This document shows positions 35,372 through 44,823 of a stretch of DNA of 64,000 nucleotides, in pieces. A program made the position numbers and the translations under genes. The notes below the pieces were generated by a model. It searched no databases and was not told the origin of the DNA. It saw only the letters and a list, made by a program, of their open reading frames with translations. Location: positions 19,730,714-19,794,713 of the forward strand of contig OX375880.1 of the NCBI GenBank assembly GCA_947359465.1. The letters run 5' to 3'. The DNA comes from Metellina segmentata (taxonomy: Eukaryota > Arthropoda > Arachnida > Araneae > Tetragnathidae). Position 1 is the first letter of the stretch, and the number at the start of each line of letters is the position of its first letter.

Positions 35372-36250
35372 GAAGCGGCTCAATCCCATGATAGTACTTT
35401 AAACAAGTCCAACTTGATTGGCTAGTTTTACGGGCTTGGCTTCACTTGGATATCTCGCCAATCTGATTGTTGCAGTAACCATTTGATTTTGAATATGCGC
35501 GTTGTTTCGTAGAAATACAATACATACACTAGCGCCTCAACGTACAGCGAAGTGTCCGACAAGTTGACTCTGATTTGCTCCTCATATATATGTTGTATGG
35601 TTGTTGTTAGTAGTATTTCTTGCCAACTTATATTAAGTGTACTTATTTTTTATAGAGCTCCTTTGCGTGAAGCAACGATGGCCTAATGGTTAAAGTCACC
35701 TACCTTCAGATCAGCTTCGGCTGTGGGGGATGACTTCCCGAGTTCGAACCCAGCTGGCGGAAAAATTTTTAGATCCTCCAAATTATTTTTAAAAAAATCC
35801 AATTTAATTCCTTTTCATTCTAATTTACTTTTCCTAATTTTTAATACCCTTTTTATATTTTTCCAAGCTTCCGTTGATTTTACATAAATAATCTAAGAAC
35901 CACTCCTGAACTCACTACCAGCTGATATTTTTCCGCCCCTCTGCCGTCCCCTTTGCTTTAGGATGATGGTGTCGTATCCACCCCCTGGCTTAAGACCATT
36001 CTGATGTAACAAAAAGCATACATAAAACACTAACTTATAAAATTATTAACTTATATAATAAAAGGATACAATTTTCGTATCCCACCTCTATCCACCCATA
36101 GCCATGGATCTGAAAAGAAAAGAAGAAAGCAGAAAGGGAGATAAATTGCCAAAAGAAAATTCTCATGATTTACGTATCTAGGTCATGTGATCCGATTAGC
36201 CAATCAAGTTGGACTTGCGTAAAGTACTATCATGGGATTGAGGCGCCTGT
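35372..36250. mobile_element. Mutator-like (MULE-type) non-autonomous TIR element
   Basis: Perfect 10-bp duplications TAAAAACCTA at 35362-35371 and 36251-36260. Inverted ends of about 45 bases share CTCAATCCCATGATAGTACT, then TTA and CAAGTCCAACTTGATTGGC. A 10-bp target size fits Mutator-like elements. No transposase frame inside; it carries a tRNA-Ser-like SINE head. Confidence 0.7.
35670..35765 (+). repeat. tRNA-Ser-like pol III promoter segment (SINE head)
   Basis: GCAACGATGGCCTAATGG then TTAAAG resembles the start and A box of a serine tRNA, and GAGTTCGAACCC about 55 bases later is a good B box. The acceptor stem cannot close (the 3' end is not complementary), so I read it as a tRNA-derived SINE head and not a tRNA gene. 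Confidence 0.6.
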
Positions 36251-36260
36251 TAAAAACCTA

Positions 36261-36842
36261 CGAATTCCAGAAGGTGAAGATGCATTTCTCTTTTCTGTGA
36301 GTTAAACGTCTTTATTGTGAGTTTTTCCGTTGCTTGACATTGTCTTGTTTCTCGCAGAGGGTGGACAAAAATGACCTTGCGTTATAGAACCCAAACAACC
36401 AATTCATTCTCCTTTAAAAAGTCACGAGACTTTAGAGAGTTATAGTATTTCTTTTAGCCGACAAAAATGTATTTCTGAATAACTCCATTTATTGGTTGAA
36501 AGAATCCATGTGTTCTCTTTTATGCTTTAAAAGGATTGTATTAGTTGATTCCCAAGAATAATTCTTTGGAAAATTTGTATTGATCCCTTCCATGGAAGTG
36601 AATGATTTGGAACTATTTTATTGGTGTTTTCGGTGGAATAGAATCCTTTGCAACGATTCTGTTATTTTTTCGTTTTCGAACATTAGAATTTTTTTATGGG
36701 ATCAAGAAAACACAAAAGTTAAGACACTTCAATATTGTTTTAAACATATGAAATGTTGTTTCTAGTACATAATGGTTGCGATACGTCCAAGACTGGACTT
36801 CGATACAACGCGAGGCAAAGTGTCGTAAACAAAGAAGTGAAA
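36261..36842. other. Stretch without a recognised feature
   Basis: AT-rich. The part around 36360-36400 aligns with 23090-23130 of the paralogous block. No coding potential supported. Confidence 0.5.
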
Positions 36843-37453
36843 TTCCAGAGGACAACACGAAATATAGAACCACGGTAGAACACACAGAATGCACTGTTTA
36901 GAATTCAAGTAAATTATTTTATATTGGAAAACTATTTCTGTTTGTTACTTACATTAATTTGAATATTTCTTAGTATTATCAGGTGTTGCCTCGTTATCAG
37001 ACCTTGGTTAAAAAATTACGTGGTGTTGTCTTCTGATCTTTCCCTTGGAGGATTGATCCCAGACAGTCGTCAATAGCCCGACGTGTTGCTCCAGCACTAC
37101 GTTAATTAAATACCTACCTATCTTTAGAATTGCAATCTTTGCTTGTTGTGGAAGTTTGGACAGTAGAATGCCAGCTCCGGTGGGGGACCTTGTCACCTGA
37201 CCGTTGTTCAAAATTACGTGTTGTCCTCTGATTTTTACCATCGGGATAGCTCACTATGTTGCTCCAATGGGACGTTAATTAAAATATATACCTAACAAAT
37301 ATTGAAAATACCTCGTTGTTTTACTTCAGTGCAATGTTAATTAAAAAGCTTACTTTTCTATCGAGAATTTAATCGGTCGGTAGGAGTCGTACTGGAGCAA
37401 CACAACGAGCCCTCGACGACAGTCCGGGATCAGATGACGAGGTAACACCTCAG
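36843..37453. repeat. Old SINE cluster, paralogue of 5728-6320
   Basis: The same sequence of fragments as at 5.7-6.3 kb (GAACACACAGAATGCACTG, TCAGGTGTTGCCTCGT, CGTTAATTAAATACCTACC, GCTCCAATGGGACGTTAATT), showing an older block duplication rather than independent SINE hits. Confidence 0.65.
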
Positions 37454-37461
37454 CTGGCACC

Positions 37462-37912
37462 TAGGGATGCGACCATCGATGTTTTTTTTTAAAAACATCG
37501 ATGTATTGTTGTCGATGTTTTGGTAACATCGATGTTTATACGTGTCGATGTTTTTACGTTGTCGATGTTTTATTTTTAAATGAAAAAAGTACCGTTATAA
37601 AAATTTTAAAAATAACCAAGTAGCATAATTTTCATAATCAGCAAATTGAACATACTTTTAGACCAAGGATGAAGGGTCTGAAAAGTAGGGATGGGACATC
37701 GATGTTTTCTAACCATTGATGTTTTAGAAAAAAACATCGATGTATTGGAGCCGATGTCGCATCACTAGTTGCTAAACCAATTTTAAGAAATGGGGGAAAA
37801 AGTTTAAATACACTGAATTTTAAAAACATTGATGTTTTTTGGGTTGATGTAATATCAACATCGATGTTTTAATTTTGAACATCGATGTTTTGCTATCGAT
37901 GTCGCATCCCTA
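37462..37912. mobile_element. hAT MITE with ACATCGATG subterminal repeats
   Basis: Ends TAGGGATGCGAC / GTCGCATCCCTA, flanked by 8-bp duplications CTGGCACC (37454-37461) and CTGGCACT (37913-37920). More than ten ACATCGATGTTTT-like motifs in both orientations crowd both ends, typical transposase-binding arrays of hAT elements. A second terminus-like TAGGGATGGGACATCGATG at 37686 suggests a nested or duplicated end. Confidence 0.85.
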
Positions 37913-37957
37913 CTGGCACTCCACTCTCTAAGCTTCCACACCACGCCGACAATTAGG

Positions 37958-39049
37958 TAATGGTAATTTTAGTTAACGTCGTACTAGAGCAACACAACGG
38001 GCTATTGACGACGGTTCGGGATCAGTCCCTTAAAGCTTTGGTTTCCTAAGAAAGTGGAGCCGTTATCTAACAGCCGTGTACGTCATGATGCCGCGGGCAT
38101 AACTAGACGGCCGTCTAAACAAGAATCCAAGGTGTCAACTTAGGCGGACAGAATACGTTGGAGAATGGGCAACACAGACGGCTGTCGTGGTTTATTTTAT
38201 TCGAGAAACAAAAAAAGGGATTTTTTATTCTCTAGTTGATAGTTCCTAACTTCGGGATCGTTGAAGGTAGAGTGAAAATGCCAACAGATTTCAAATCAGC
38301 GTAAATTTCTACGCCAGATCGATATAAAAAAACAGTTTTGTTATTAAATTATTTACCATTTGATTATTTAATTATGTATTAAATTAATTATTTATTCAAA
38401 GAAAATCACATCTAAGGTATCGATCTGGTGTCAAATTTTCCGCAGATTTCGAATCCGTTGAAATTTTTATTCTGTGTTTAACGATCCCGATTTTACAAAA
38501 ACGAATTATTCAATGGCAGTCAAAAATGTTTATTCATATTGCTCCTCTTGGCTCGAATCGCTTGGAGCAGGAAATGAAATCTGGCCGCTACAAGAGAAAA
38601 AACGTTCTCCAACTGTTTGAGACCGCTATGACGATAGTCATGGAAATGGCGGCTCCGATCATTTTCGTTACGCTCACAAACAACGCTCTCTAGGAAACCA
38701 ACACCATGTGTTAGTATAAACAAAGTTTTAGTGACGTCACCCACCGATACATCACGGCCGCTAGATGACGGCTACGCTTTCTTAGGAAACCGAAGCTTAA
38801 GGGAAAGATCGGAGGACAACACCTCGTAATTTTGAACCTCGGTCAGATGACGAAGCAACACCTGAGCTGACACCCCACTCTCCAAACTTCCACGCCAACC
38901 CAACGCGAGGACTTTCGGCCACGACAGATTTAAGGTGCACCAGCTGCCTCTACACCATACGCTTACAAACATCCATGCCCCGATTCGAACCAGGAACCTT
39001 CCGATCTAGAGGCTGACACCTTAACCACTATACCGGTTGGTCGGCGCGC
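37958..39049 (-). mobile_element. Young SINE split by a TTAA-specific element
   Basis: SINE segments 37958-38033 and 38797-39049 are the two halves of one minus-strand copy; 14-bp duplications CGCCGACAATTAGG flank the whole (37944-37957 and from 39050). The interruption sits in the TTAA of the SINE motif CCCTTAAGGG. Confidence 0.92.
38034..38796. mobile_element. TTAA-specific non-autonomous TIR element (piggyBac- or Kolobok-type)
   Basis: TTAA duplicated at 38030-38033 and 38797-38800. Inverted ends of about 45 bases: AGCTTTGGTTTCCTAAGAAA on the left, AGCTTCGGTTTCCTAAGAAA on the right, continuing to GGCCGTG. The interior has a second inverted repeat around 38254-38330 and 38415-38500 (AATTTTCCGCAGATTTCGAA type) shared with the Helitron-b family. 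Confidence 0.8.
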
Positions 39050-39455
39050 CGCCGACAATTAGGAATCAATCCTGAGGATATATACCCGAGAACCACATCT
39101 CATCATTTTAATCCCAATCACATAGAAGGGTTAAAGTTACAATGTTGTAAATTTAAAAAAAAAGAGAGAGACATAGAAACCAGATATAACATAACCAAAT
39201 TTATGAATAGAGATTATTAATCAGACACAGAAACCAGATTCAGACAAGTCAATCTGTTAACAGAAAACGTGACCAAAGTAAGATCTTCGTTCAACTGCCA
39301 ACTGATGGCCAGTGGCAGTTCCAAATCTTTTTGTTTCGCAAAAGTGACTTACAGCACATGAACTGGTAACCCATCTCCAATCTTCCAAATCGTCATCTAA
39401 CCGTGGTTCAAAATTACGTGTTTTCCTTGTGTCTTTGATCCCGGAATGTCACCAG
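39050..39455. repeat. Flank with an old SINE remnant
   Basis: 39390-39455 is a plus-strand old SINE (CGTCATCTAACCGTGGTTC) that resumes at 40861 after the LTR insertion and ends near 40905 (AGGTTAACTAAATACCTACC). The remainder shows nothing. Confidence 0.55.
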
Positions 39456-39532
39456 TGTAAAGAACTGAATCTCACTGGGTACCAAACCAATCACGAGATT
39501 TCTTACAGCATAGAGTTTTCTTTATTCTAGGT

Positions 39533-39914
39533 CAGGGGTGGCCAACCTGTGGCGCATGCGCCAAACGTGGCGCATTGGATGAAAACAAGTGATGCATTGC
39601 ATCCTTTCGCCTGTTTATTCTTTTGAAGCAGGCGCCATAACTGAATCCATCAGCTGTAGCACCATCAGCGGGCTCCATGACTGCGATTGCCCTCACGTCC
39701 AAGATATCATCTCTTATTAGTGTATCTTGGTGCTCCATTAAACGCATTTCTTTTGAACTGGCGCACATTGACTAATTTAGTTTCCCCTAAATAAATCAGA
39801 TCCTACCCCAATCTTGAATGCAAGAAGGTAGAATAGGTGCGTGACTTATGGCGCATCTGAACTCGAATGTGAAATAAAATTGGCGCATGGTATGTAAAAG
39901 GTTGGCCACCCCTG
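39533..39914. mobile_element. hAT MITE
   Basis: Ends CAGGGGTGGCCAACC and the reverse complement of GGTTGGCCACCCCTG, with TTCTAGGT duplicated at 39525-39532 and 39917-39924 (two extra T on the right). GGCGCAT repeats near both ends. A short minus-strand frame inside has no recognised domain. Confidence 0.75.
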
Positions 39915-40188
39915 TTTTCTAGGTTAATGAAAAGTTATTTTACAAATTATTTGGATTTTAAAGTTCAGGAACAGGATTCGGATGGAGTACGATGGACGTT
40001 CGTAACAGGATGTTCCCGAATTTCAAGCAGTTTCGAACCGGTGTTCCTGAACTACACAGCAGTTTTGGAACAGGATGTTCCCAAAGTTCAATCAGGTTTG
40101 GAACAGGATGTTCCTAACGTTCAAGCAATTTGGAACATGTTGTTCCCAATCCTCTCAATAGGATATATATACTCACGCAATGTTGGAG

Positions 40189-40513
40189 AGCCGACCAACC
40201 GGTATAGTGGTTAAGGTGTTAGCCTCTAGATCGGAAGGTTCCCGGTTCGAATCCGGGCATGGATGTTTGTAAACGTATGGTGTAGAGGCGGCTGGTGCAT
40301 TTTAAATCTGTCGTGGCCGAAAGTCATCACGTTGGGTTGGCGTGGAAGTTTGGAGAGTGGGGTGCCAGCTCAGGTGTTGCTTCGTCACCTGACCGTGGTT
40401 CAAAATTACGAGGTGTTGTCCTCGGATTTTTCCCTTAAGGGACTGATCCCGGACGGTCGTCAATAGCCCGTTGTGTTGCTCTAGTACGACGTTAACTAAA
40501 AAAAAAAATTACC
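40189..40513 (+). mobile_element. Young tRNA-derived SINE, full length
   Basis: Identical 10-bp duplications AATGTTGGAG at 40179-40188 and 40514-40523. Eight bases of the head (between CCGGG and CATGG) are missing. Confidence 0.93.
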
Positions 40514-40864
40514 AATGTTGGAGTGAGAGCTCGCTCTTTTCAAGACTCCACAAGTCCTCGAAAAAATCCAGGAACGGCTGTTCCGTCTCTGCTCAATCGC
40601 CAGTACAACGTCCGAGAGTCAAATCGTCCTTTTTTTTTTCTCTTCCAAATTCAAGTTCTAGAGTCAGCGCCTCGTCCGAATTGGCTGAGAGCCTTCGTGA
40701 CGTATCAGCAGTCCGATCATTCGCTGGACAGTCGGCGACGCTCCCTGTACACCTTGCGAAAGGGGGAGCGGGTCTCCGTTTGCAAGCTTAAGCAGGCGCC
40801 AGGCCAGTTAGCCAGATGTTTTGTTAAGTGTTTTTTGAAAGAATCAATTGATTCTTCACACCAG

Positions 40865-41237
40865 TGACCCGTTGTTTTCGATTGTGCAAGGTTAACTAAA
40901 TACCTACCTACCAAAGTGAAGTCATTTGGGGCAATGACGGATTTAATGTGGTCCCGCCGCCACGTACACGGTCTTTTTGCAATTGGAACTCGCAACTGTC
41001 CAGTTACTTTTTCAATGGGGATACCTCGTCCCGTAGGTAGGTACATAGTTGAATCAACATCGCAATGGAGTAACACATCATATTGGAGACGGTCGGGGAA
41101 CAATCTTGAAATGAAAGTTCGGAGAACAAAAACCACGTAATTTTAAGTCACGGACAAATGACGAAATCAATACCTCAAATGGCATTCCACACCAATGTGC
41201 ATATTTAAATCCGTGGCAGGTTTAAAGTGCACCTTCC
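40865..41237 (-). repeat. Old SINE remnants
   Basis: Minus-strand diverged copies at about 40915-41005 (GGCAATGACGGATTTAATG, GGAACTCGCAACTG) and 41050-41235 (GAACAACACAT-type, AAGTCACGGACAAATGACG). The sequence continues at 44204 beyond the next insertion and matches 6340-6440. Confidence 0.5.
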
Positions 41238-41475
41238 TTCAACAGGGTGGCAACAAAATCTTCGAAAAAAGTTCCCTGATATTTCCCTGATTTCCATGAT
41301 AGTGTGACAAAAATTTCCCTGATTTTACAAATCCCTTAAGAAATGTCGGGATCCGTATTTGGTATCGATATATAGTACCCACGACAATATTTTGAAATAT
41401 TTAGGGCCAGATGAGGTAAAAGAATCATGTTCATCCACAATGAATCAATCCACAAATGTTTTGTATTTTTTCTCA

Positions 41476-42300
41476 TCAGATATTTTAATTGTTATTGTCA
41501 GGGCTGGAACCCTTAATGGAACTCTAACAATAGCAATTGAACAAAAATGCAAAAAAAAATATTTTGTTTAAAAAATATTATGAACTTTTTACACCTGTCC
41601 CTACATTATCCAAATATACATCAAAATCAAACGCAAATATACATAAAGAATTGGTACAGCTTCAGTCTACGTTTAAAGCTGTTGCAACGATCTTGGCGGG
41701 TTTTTTTTTGGCGCACTTCTAGTAGCAAGTTAGGGCAGGTTAAGGCAACCTATCTTAATTACGATTATTATGGTTTCCATGGCAACCTCGGCAAGCGAAA
41801 AGTTAAACCTTTAGACTCGGTGCACACATCCGGTTTTTCAACGTACGGCGCCGTTGCCGTAAAGCAAGTGCGGTATGAGATACATTAGATCCAATGGAGT
41901 AGTGCACACATGCCTCCGGCGTCACCGCGGCGATGTACGTCCAACTTGGCGTGCAATTTGTACCGCAGTTCCCTACGGCGCAGCAGATCGCCGCACACGC
42001 TTCTCCGGACTGAAGTGATTAATAAATGGTTGATCCTGTAACAACTATTTTGTTTCAAAATATACTTTTTTAACTCTAAGTTAGCGAAATAAACCCGTTT
42101 TCATCGATAGAAAAATAATCGCAAATGGCGCAAAATGTCTGAGTACTTGTGTCATTTCACGGCTATGTGTGCATAGTTGGACTTCGGTGCCGCATGTTGA
42201 AAAATCGGATGTGTGCACCGGGTCTTAGACTACGGCCGGTACAGCAGTTGTACCATGATCGCGAAAAGGAAGAATTTAGACAACGGCCAGCACATCAGTT
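41476..42300. repeat. Repeat shared with 57025-57845
   Basis: Collinear over about 820 bases (TCTCATCAGATATTTTAATT, GGAACCCTTAATGGAACTC, ATGGTTTCCATGGCAAC), including the Harbinger MITE at the same internal position. The two copies therefore derive from one already-loaded element. Confidence 0.8.
41814..42224. mobile_element. PIF/Harbinger-like MITE
   Basis: TTA at 41811-41813 and 42225-42227; inverted ends GACTCGGTGCACACATCCGG and GACCCGGTGCACACATCCGA, continuing TTTTTCAACGT. Same element at 57344-57747, and a lone right end at about 56988-57017. Confidence 0.78.
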
Positions 42301-42453
42301 GTACCTTAAAAGTTATAAGAATCGCGCCAAGAAATAATTTAGACTACGGCCGTTACAACTGTAGTGCATTGAAAGTTATAAGAATCGCGCCAAGGAAGAA
42401 TCGCGCTTGTTATATCGATAGTCGTAGTCAGAAGGTTAAATTTTCATTTTGAA

Positions 42454-43635
42454 TCTCCAATATTATAAACTGAAGTGTTTGTCAGTCTGTCTGTTTGTTT
42501 CCTGCACGCAAAGTCCTGACGAATCTATATCGGATCTTTCCCTTAAGGGACTGATCCCGGACCATCGACAATAGCCCGTTGTGTTGCTCTAGTACGACGT
42601 TAACTAAAATTACCAAATTACCTGACGAATCTACGGCACTTGCATCACAGGTAGTCCAAATGTTTTGCAATTTTTGGGTCGCGGTGAATTTTAAAATTCA
42701 ATCTAGAACATTTTAAAATGAATTAATGAAATATAATTACTATTGAATGCAACAGCATAGAAGATCACAGATTCTAAAATTTTTTTTTTCGTTTCCGTTA
42801 ACTTTTTGCGCGGAGGAATGATTTTCCAGCGGACGATAAAAAGCAACTAAACTTTGATCTGGAGTTATTTAGTTCTTTTTTCTATCTGCTAGACCGTTAA
42901 AGATAGAGTAAAAATTTCAAATTTCAACGGATTTGAAATCTGCGGAAAATATCACAATAGATCAATACCTAAAAATATGTTTCTTTTTAAATAAATAAAA
43001 TTTTTAAATTGAATATCTTCAAAATTTTCGCAGCAGATTCTGACGTTTAGAGAGATTTTCAGCGAAAGAGAAAAATAAAAAATATTTTGGCTGAAATTGT
43101 CTAGTTCTTTTTTGTAAAATCGGGATCGTTAAAGATGGATTGAAAATTTCAACGGATTTAAAATTTGGCACCACTTGATACCTTATAAGTTTGATTTTCT
43201 TTTAATATATCATTTTTCAACTAAATATTTATATTTTCACAAGAGATTGGGGCGTCACGCCGAATTCCCATTTGGTTTGTGAAGCAAACCAACAAACACC
43301 ATGGACTACTCCGTTATGGCTGTTATCCAATTTGCGAAGCAATACATAGTTCACTATATTCATAGTTTGGTTTGCTTCGCAAAACCAAATGGAATTTCAC
43401 AGGGAATTCATTCCAATAGGCTACGAATTTCCATTTGGTTTGCGAAGCAAACCAACACCACGTGAAACGCTATGATGGCTGTTATCCAATAGGCTACGAA
43501 TTCTCATTTGGTTTGTTTCTCAAACCGTATTCGTAGCAATTACCGGGGGTTAGCGAGCAGCACCTAGTTAGTAAGCACCAGACCCCACGAAAAGAACTGT
43601 CACGGGCAACCCCGTGCTGGCCACGCAGTGGCTAG
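42454..43635 (+). mobile_element. Non-autonomous Helitron, family b, complete
   Basis: Begins TCTCCAATATTATAA after A and ends CTAG before T. The 3' end has a perfect hairpin GCCAC-GCA-GTGGC that runs directly into CTAG. The interior has (TTT)CAACGGATTTGAAATC blocks and, at 43255-43545, several inverted and direct copies of CATTTGGTTTGCGAAGC. No Rep/helicase coding. Confidence 0.82.
42528..42620 (+). mobile_element. Young SINE, short 5'-truncated copy in Helitron b
   Basis: Only the last 93 bases, CGGATCTTTCCC to ATTACC. Flanked by identical 13-bp duplications CCTGACGAATCTA at 42515-42527 and 42621-42633. Confidence 0.93.
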
Positions 43636-44208
43636 TATTCTTTAAAGTTCTTTCAAAATTCGTTGAACTGTCGGTTGATTTCACTGATTCATTTGAAATA
43701 ATTCCTTCCTTGGCGAATTTAGTTCGCAAAAAAAGCATCAAAGCCGTAACACCGCTAAAAACATAGACTGAAGTTTTACCAAAAAATTTTACAAAAATAT
43801 AATTGCGAGCAAAAAATATTAATTTAATGCTCCCAAAAACATTATTAGTTACACAAATTTAAAATTGTATACCACAAGTTGTATCGCTGTCCTCATGGCG
43901 ACAAGACGCTCCGGTAGCGAAAACCACGGCGGCGGTTTTCGATGGGTTCGAAAATTACGACGCCGGTGTTCTTTATACGACTTACAATTTCAGTGAAAAC
44001 GATTTATTCTATTCTCAAAAGTACTTGTAATCGCGGATCTCTAAATAGTCCACAAACGACAGTAGTTACAGTTTTCATAAAAAAATTTAAAATTCCCTGA
44101 TTTTTTGTGAAATTTGGAAATTTTCCCTGAGAATTCCCTGATATTTCCAGAATTAAAAAGTTCCCTGAGAATTCCCTGATTTCCCGGTTCTGTTACCACC
44201 CTGTTCAA

Positions 44209-44704
44209 GCACACGATCACTTACAGAAACTATTATTTAGTGTTCTTGATTTCAATTTAAGTTATGAAATACTCTCTGAAGTGTTGCTTTCTGAATTAAC
44301 GTCTCTCCAGAGCAACACTGCAGGGATCACAAATGAAGAGATCCTAGGTCCATGCCTCGTCATGTTGAACCACGGTCAAGTGATAAGAACACCTGAACTC
44401 GTATCCCACTCAATAAGCTTCCAAAGCAGGCGAACGTGGGGCATTTGAAGCCAAAATGTATTTAAAATGCATCACCTCCTTCCCCCATGTACACGAAGGT
44501 ACAATAGGTTCGTTCTTAAACGAAAATCCTGACAAACTATTTTTTAACATGAGATACAAATACAGATGTATCCTGTCATCCTAAAGCATTTAACTTTCAA
44601 AACTGTTTAACTTTGATACCTATATTTAAATTTAACATCATAGATTAAAAAAAAAATTAACTATTAATTTAACCATTGTTACCAACGTAATTCCAAAGTA
44701 TATA
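44209..44704. repeat. Flank with old SINE remnant
   Basis: 44205-44285 continues the sequence left of the CAGGGTGG insertion (compare 6375-6445). 44290-44480 is a diverged minus-strand SINE. 44540-44590 matches 25880-25920. Confidence 0.5.
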
Positions 44705-44823
44705 CACAGTCCAGTCACATTAATGTGACCACCACCTACTTTCGACGTCAACGTGAAATAACCAATCACAAAAGGCAGGTGGCAGCACATTGCAGCGGAG
44801 TGTATATAAAGGATGTCCTAGGG

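Larger units (their letters stand above)
39456..40860 (+). mobile_element. Candidate solo LTR, itself carrying an hAT MITE and a SINE
   Basis: Starts TGTAAAGAACTGAATC and ends GATTCTTCACA, giving TG...CA ends with an inverted-repeat resemblance, flanked by CCAG at 39452-39455 and 40861-40864. It interrupts one old SINE whose halves fit together. Without the two insertions it is about 690 bp. A TATATATA at 40163 may be its promoter. Imperfect repeats of a GGAACAGGATGTTCCC unit fill 39967-40147. No internal retroelement coding lies on either side. Confidence 0.5.
41243..44203. mobile_element. Composite element with CAGGGTGG termini
   Basis: Inverted ends CAGGGTGGCAACAAAATC and, from the right, CAGGGTGGTAACAGAACC, each followed by repeats of TTCCCTGA. 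TTCAA is duplicated at 41238-41242 and 44204-44208, and the uninterrupted site is near 6380. A 5-bp duplication does not settle the superfamily; CAGGG ends are hAT-like. The interior holds a Harbinger MITE and a Helitron, and I see no transposase. Confidence 0.65.

Noticed and set aside
35670..35765. A tRNA-Ser gene
   Set aside because: A and B boxes are good but the acceptor stem does not pair; better read as a SINE head.
37462..37912. A CRISPR-like array of ACATCGATG repeats
   Set aside because: Repeats occur in both orientations, with irregular spacing, and are enclosed by hAT termini with a target duplication; the organism is eukaryotic.
38520..38744. A 74-codon minus-strand frame
   Set aside because: Falls within the TTAA-flanked TIR element, has no recognised domain and no relative elsewhere in the window.
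39532..39768. A small minus-strand gene of 78 codons
   Set aside because: It overlaps the terminus of an hAT MITE and the frame ends in the TIR itself.
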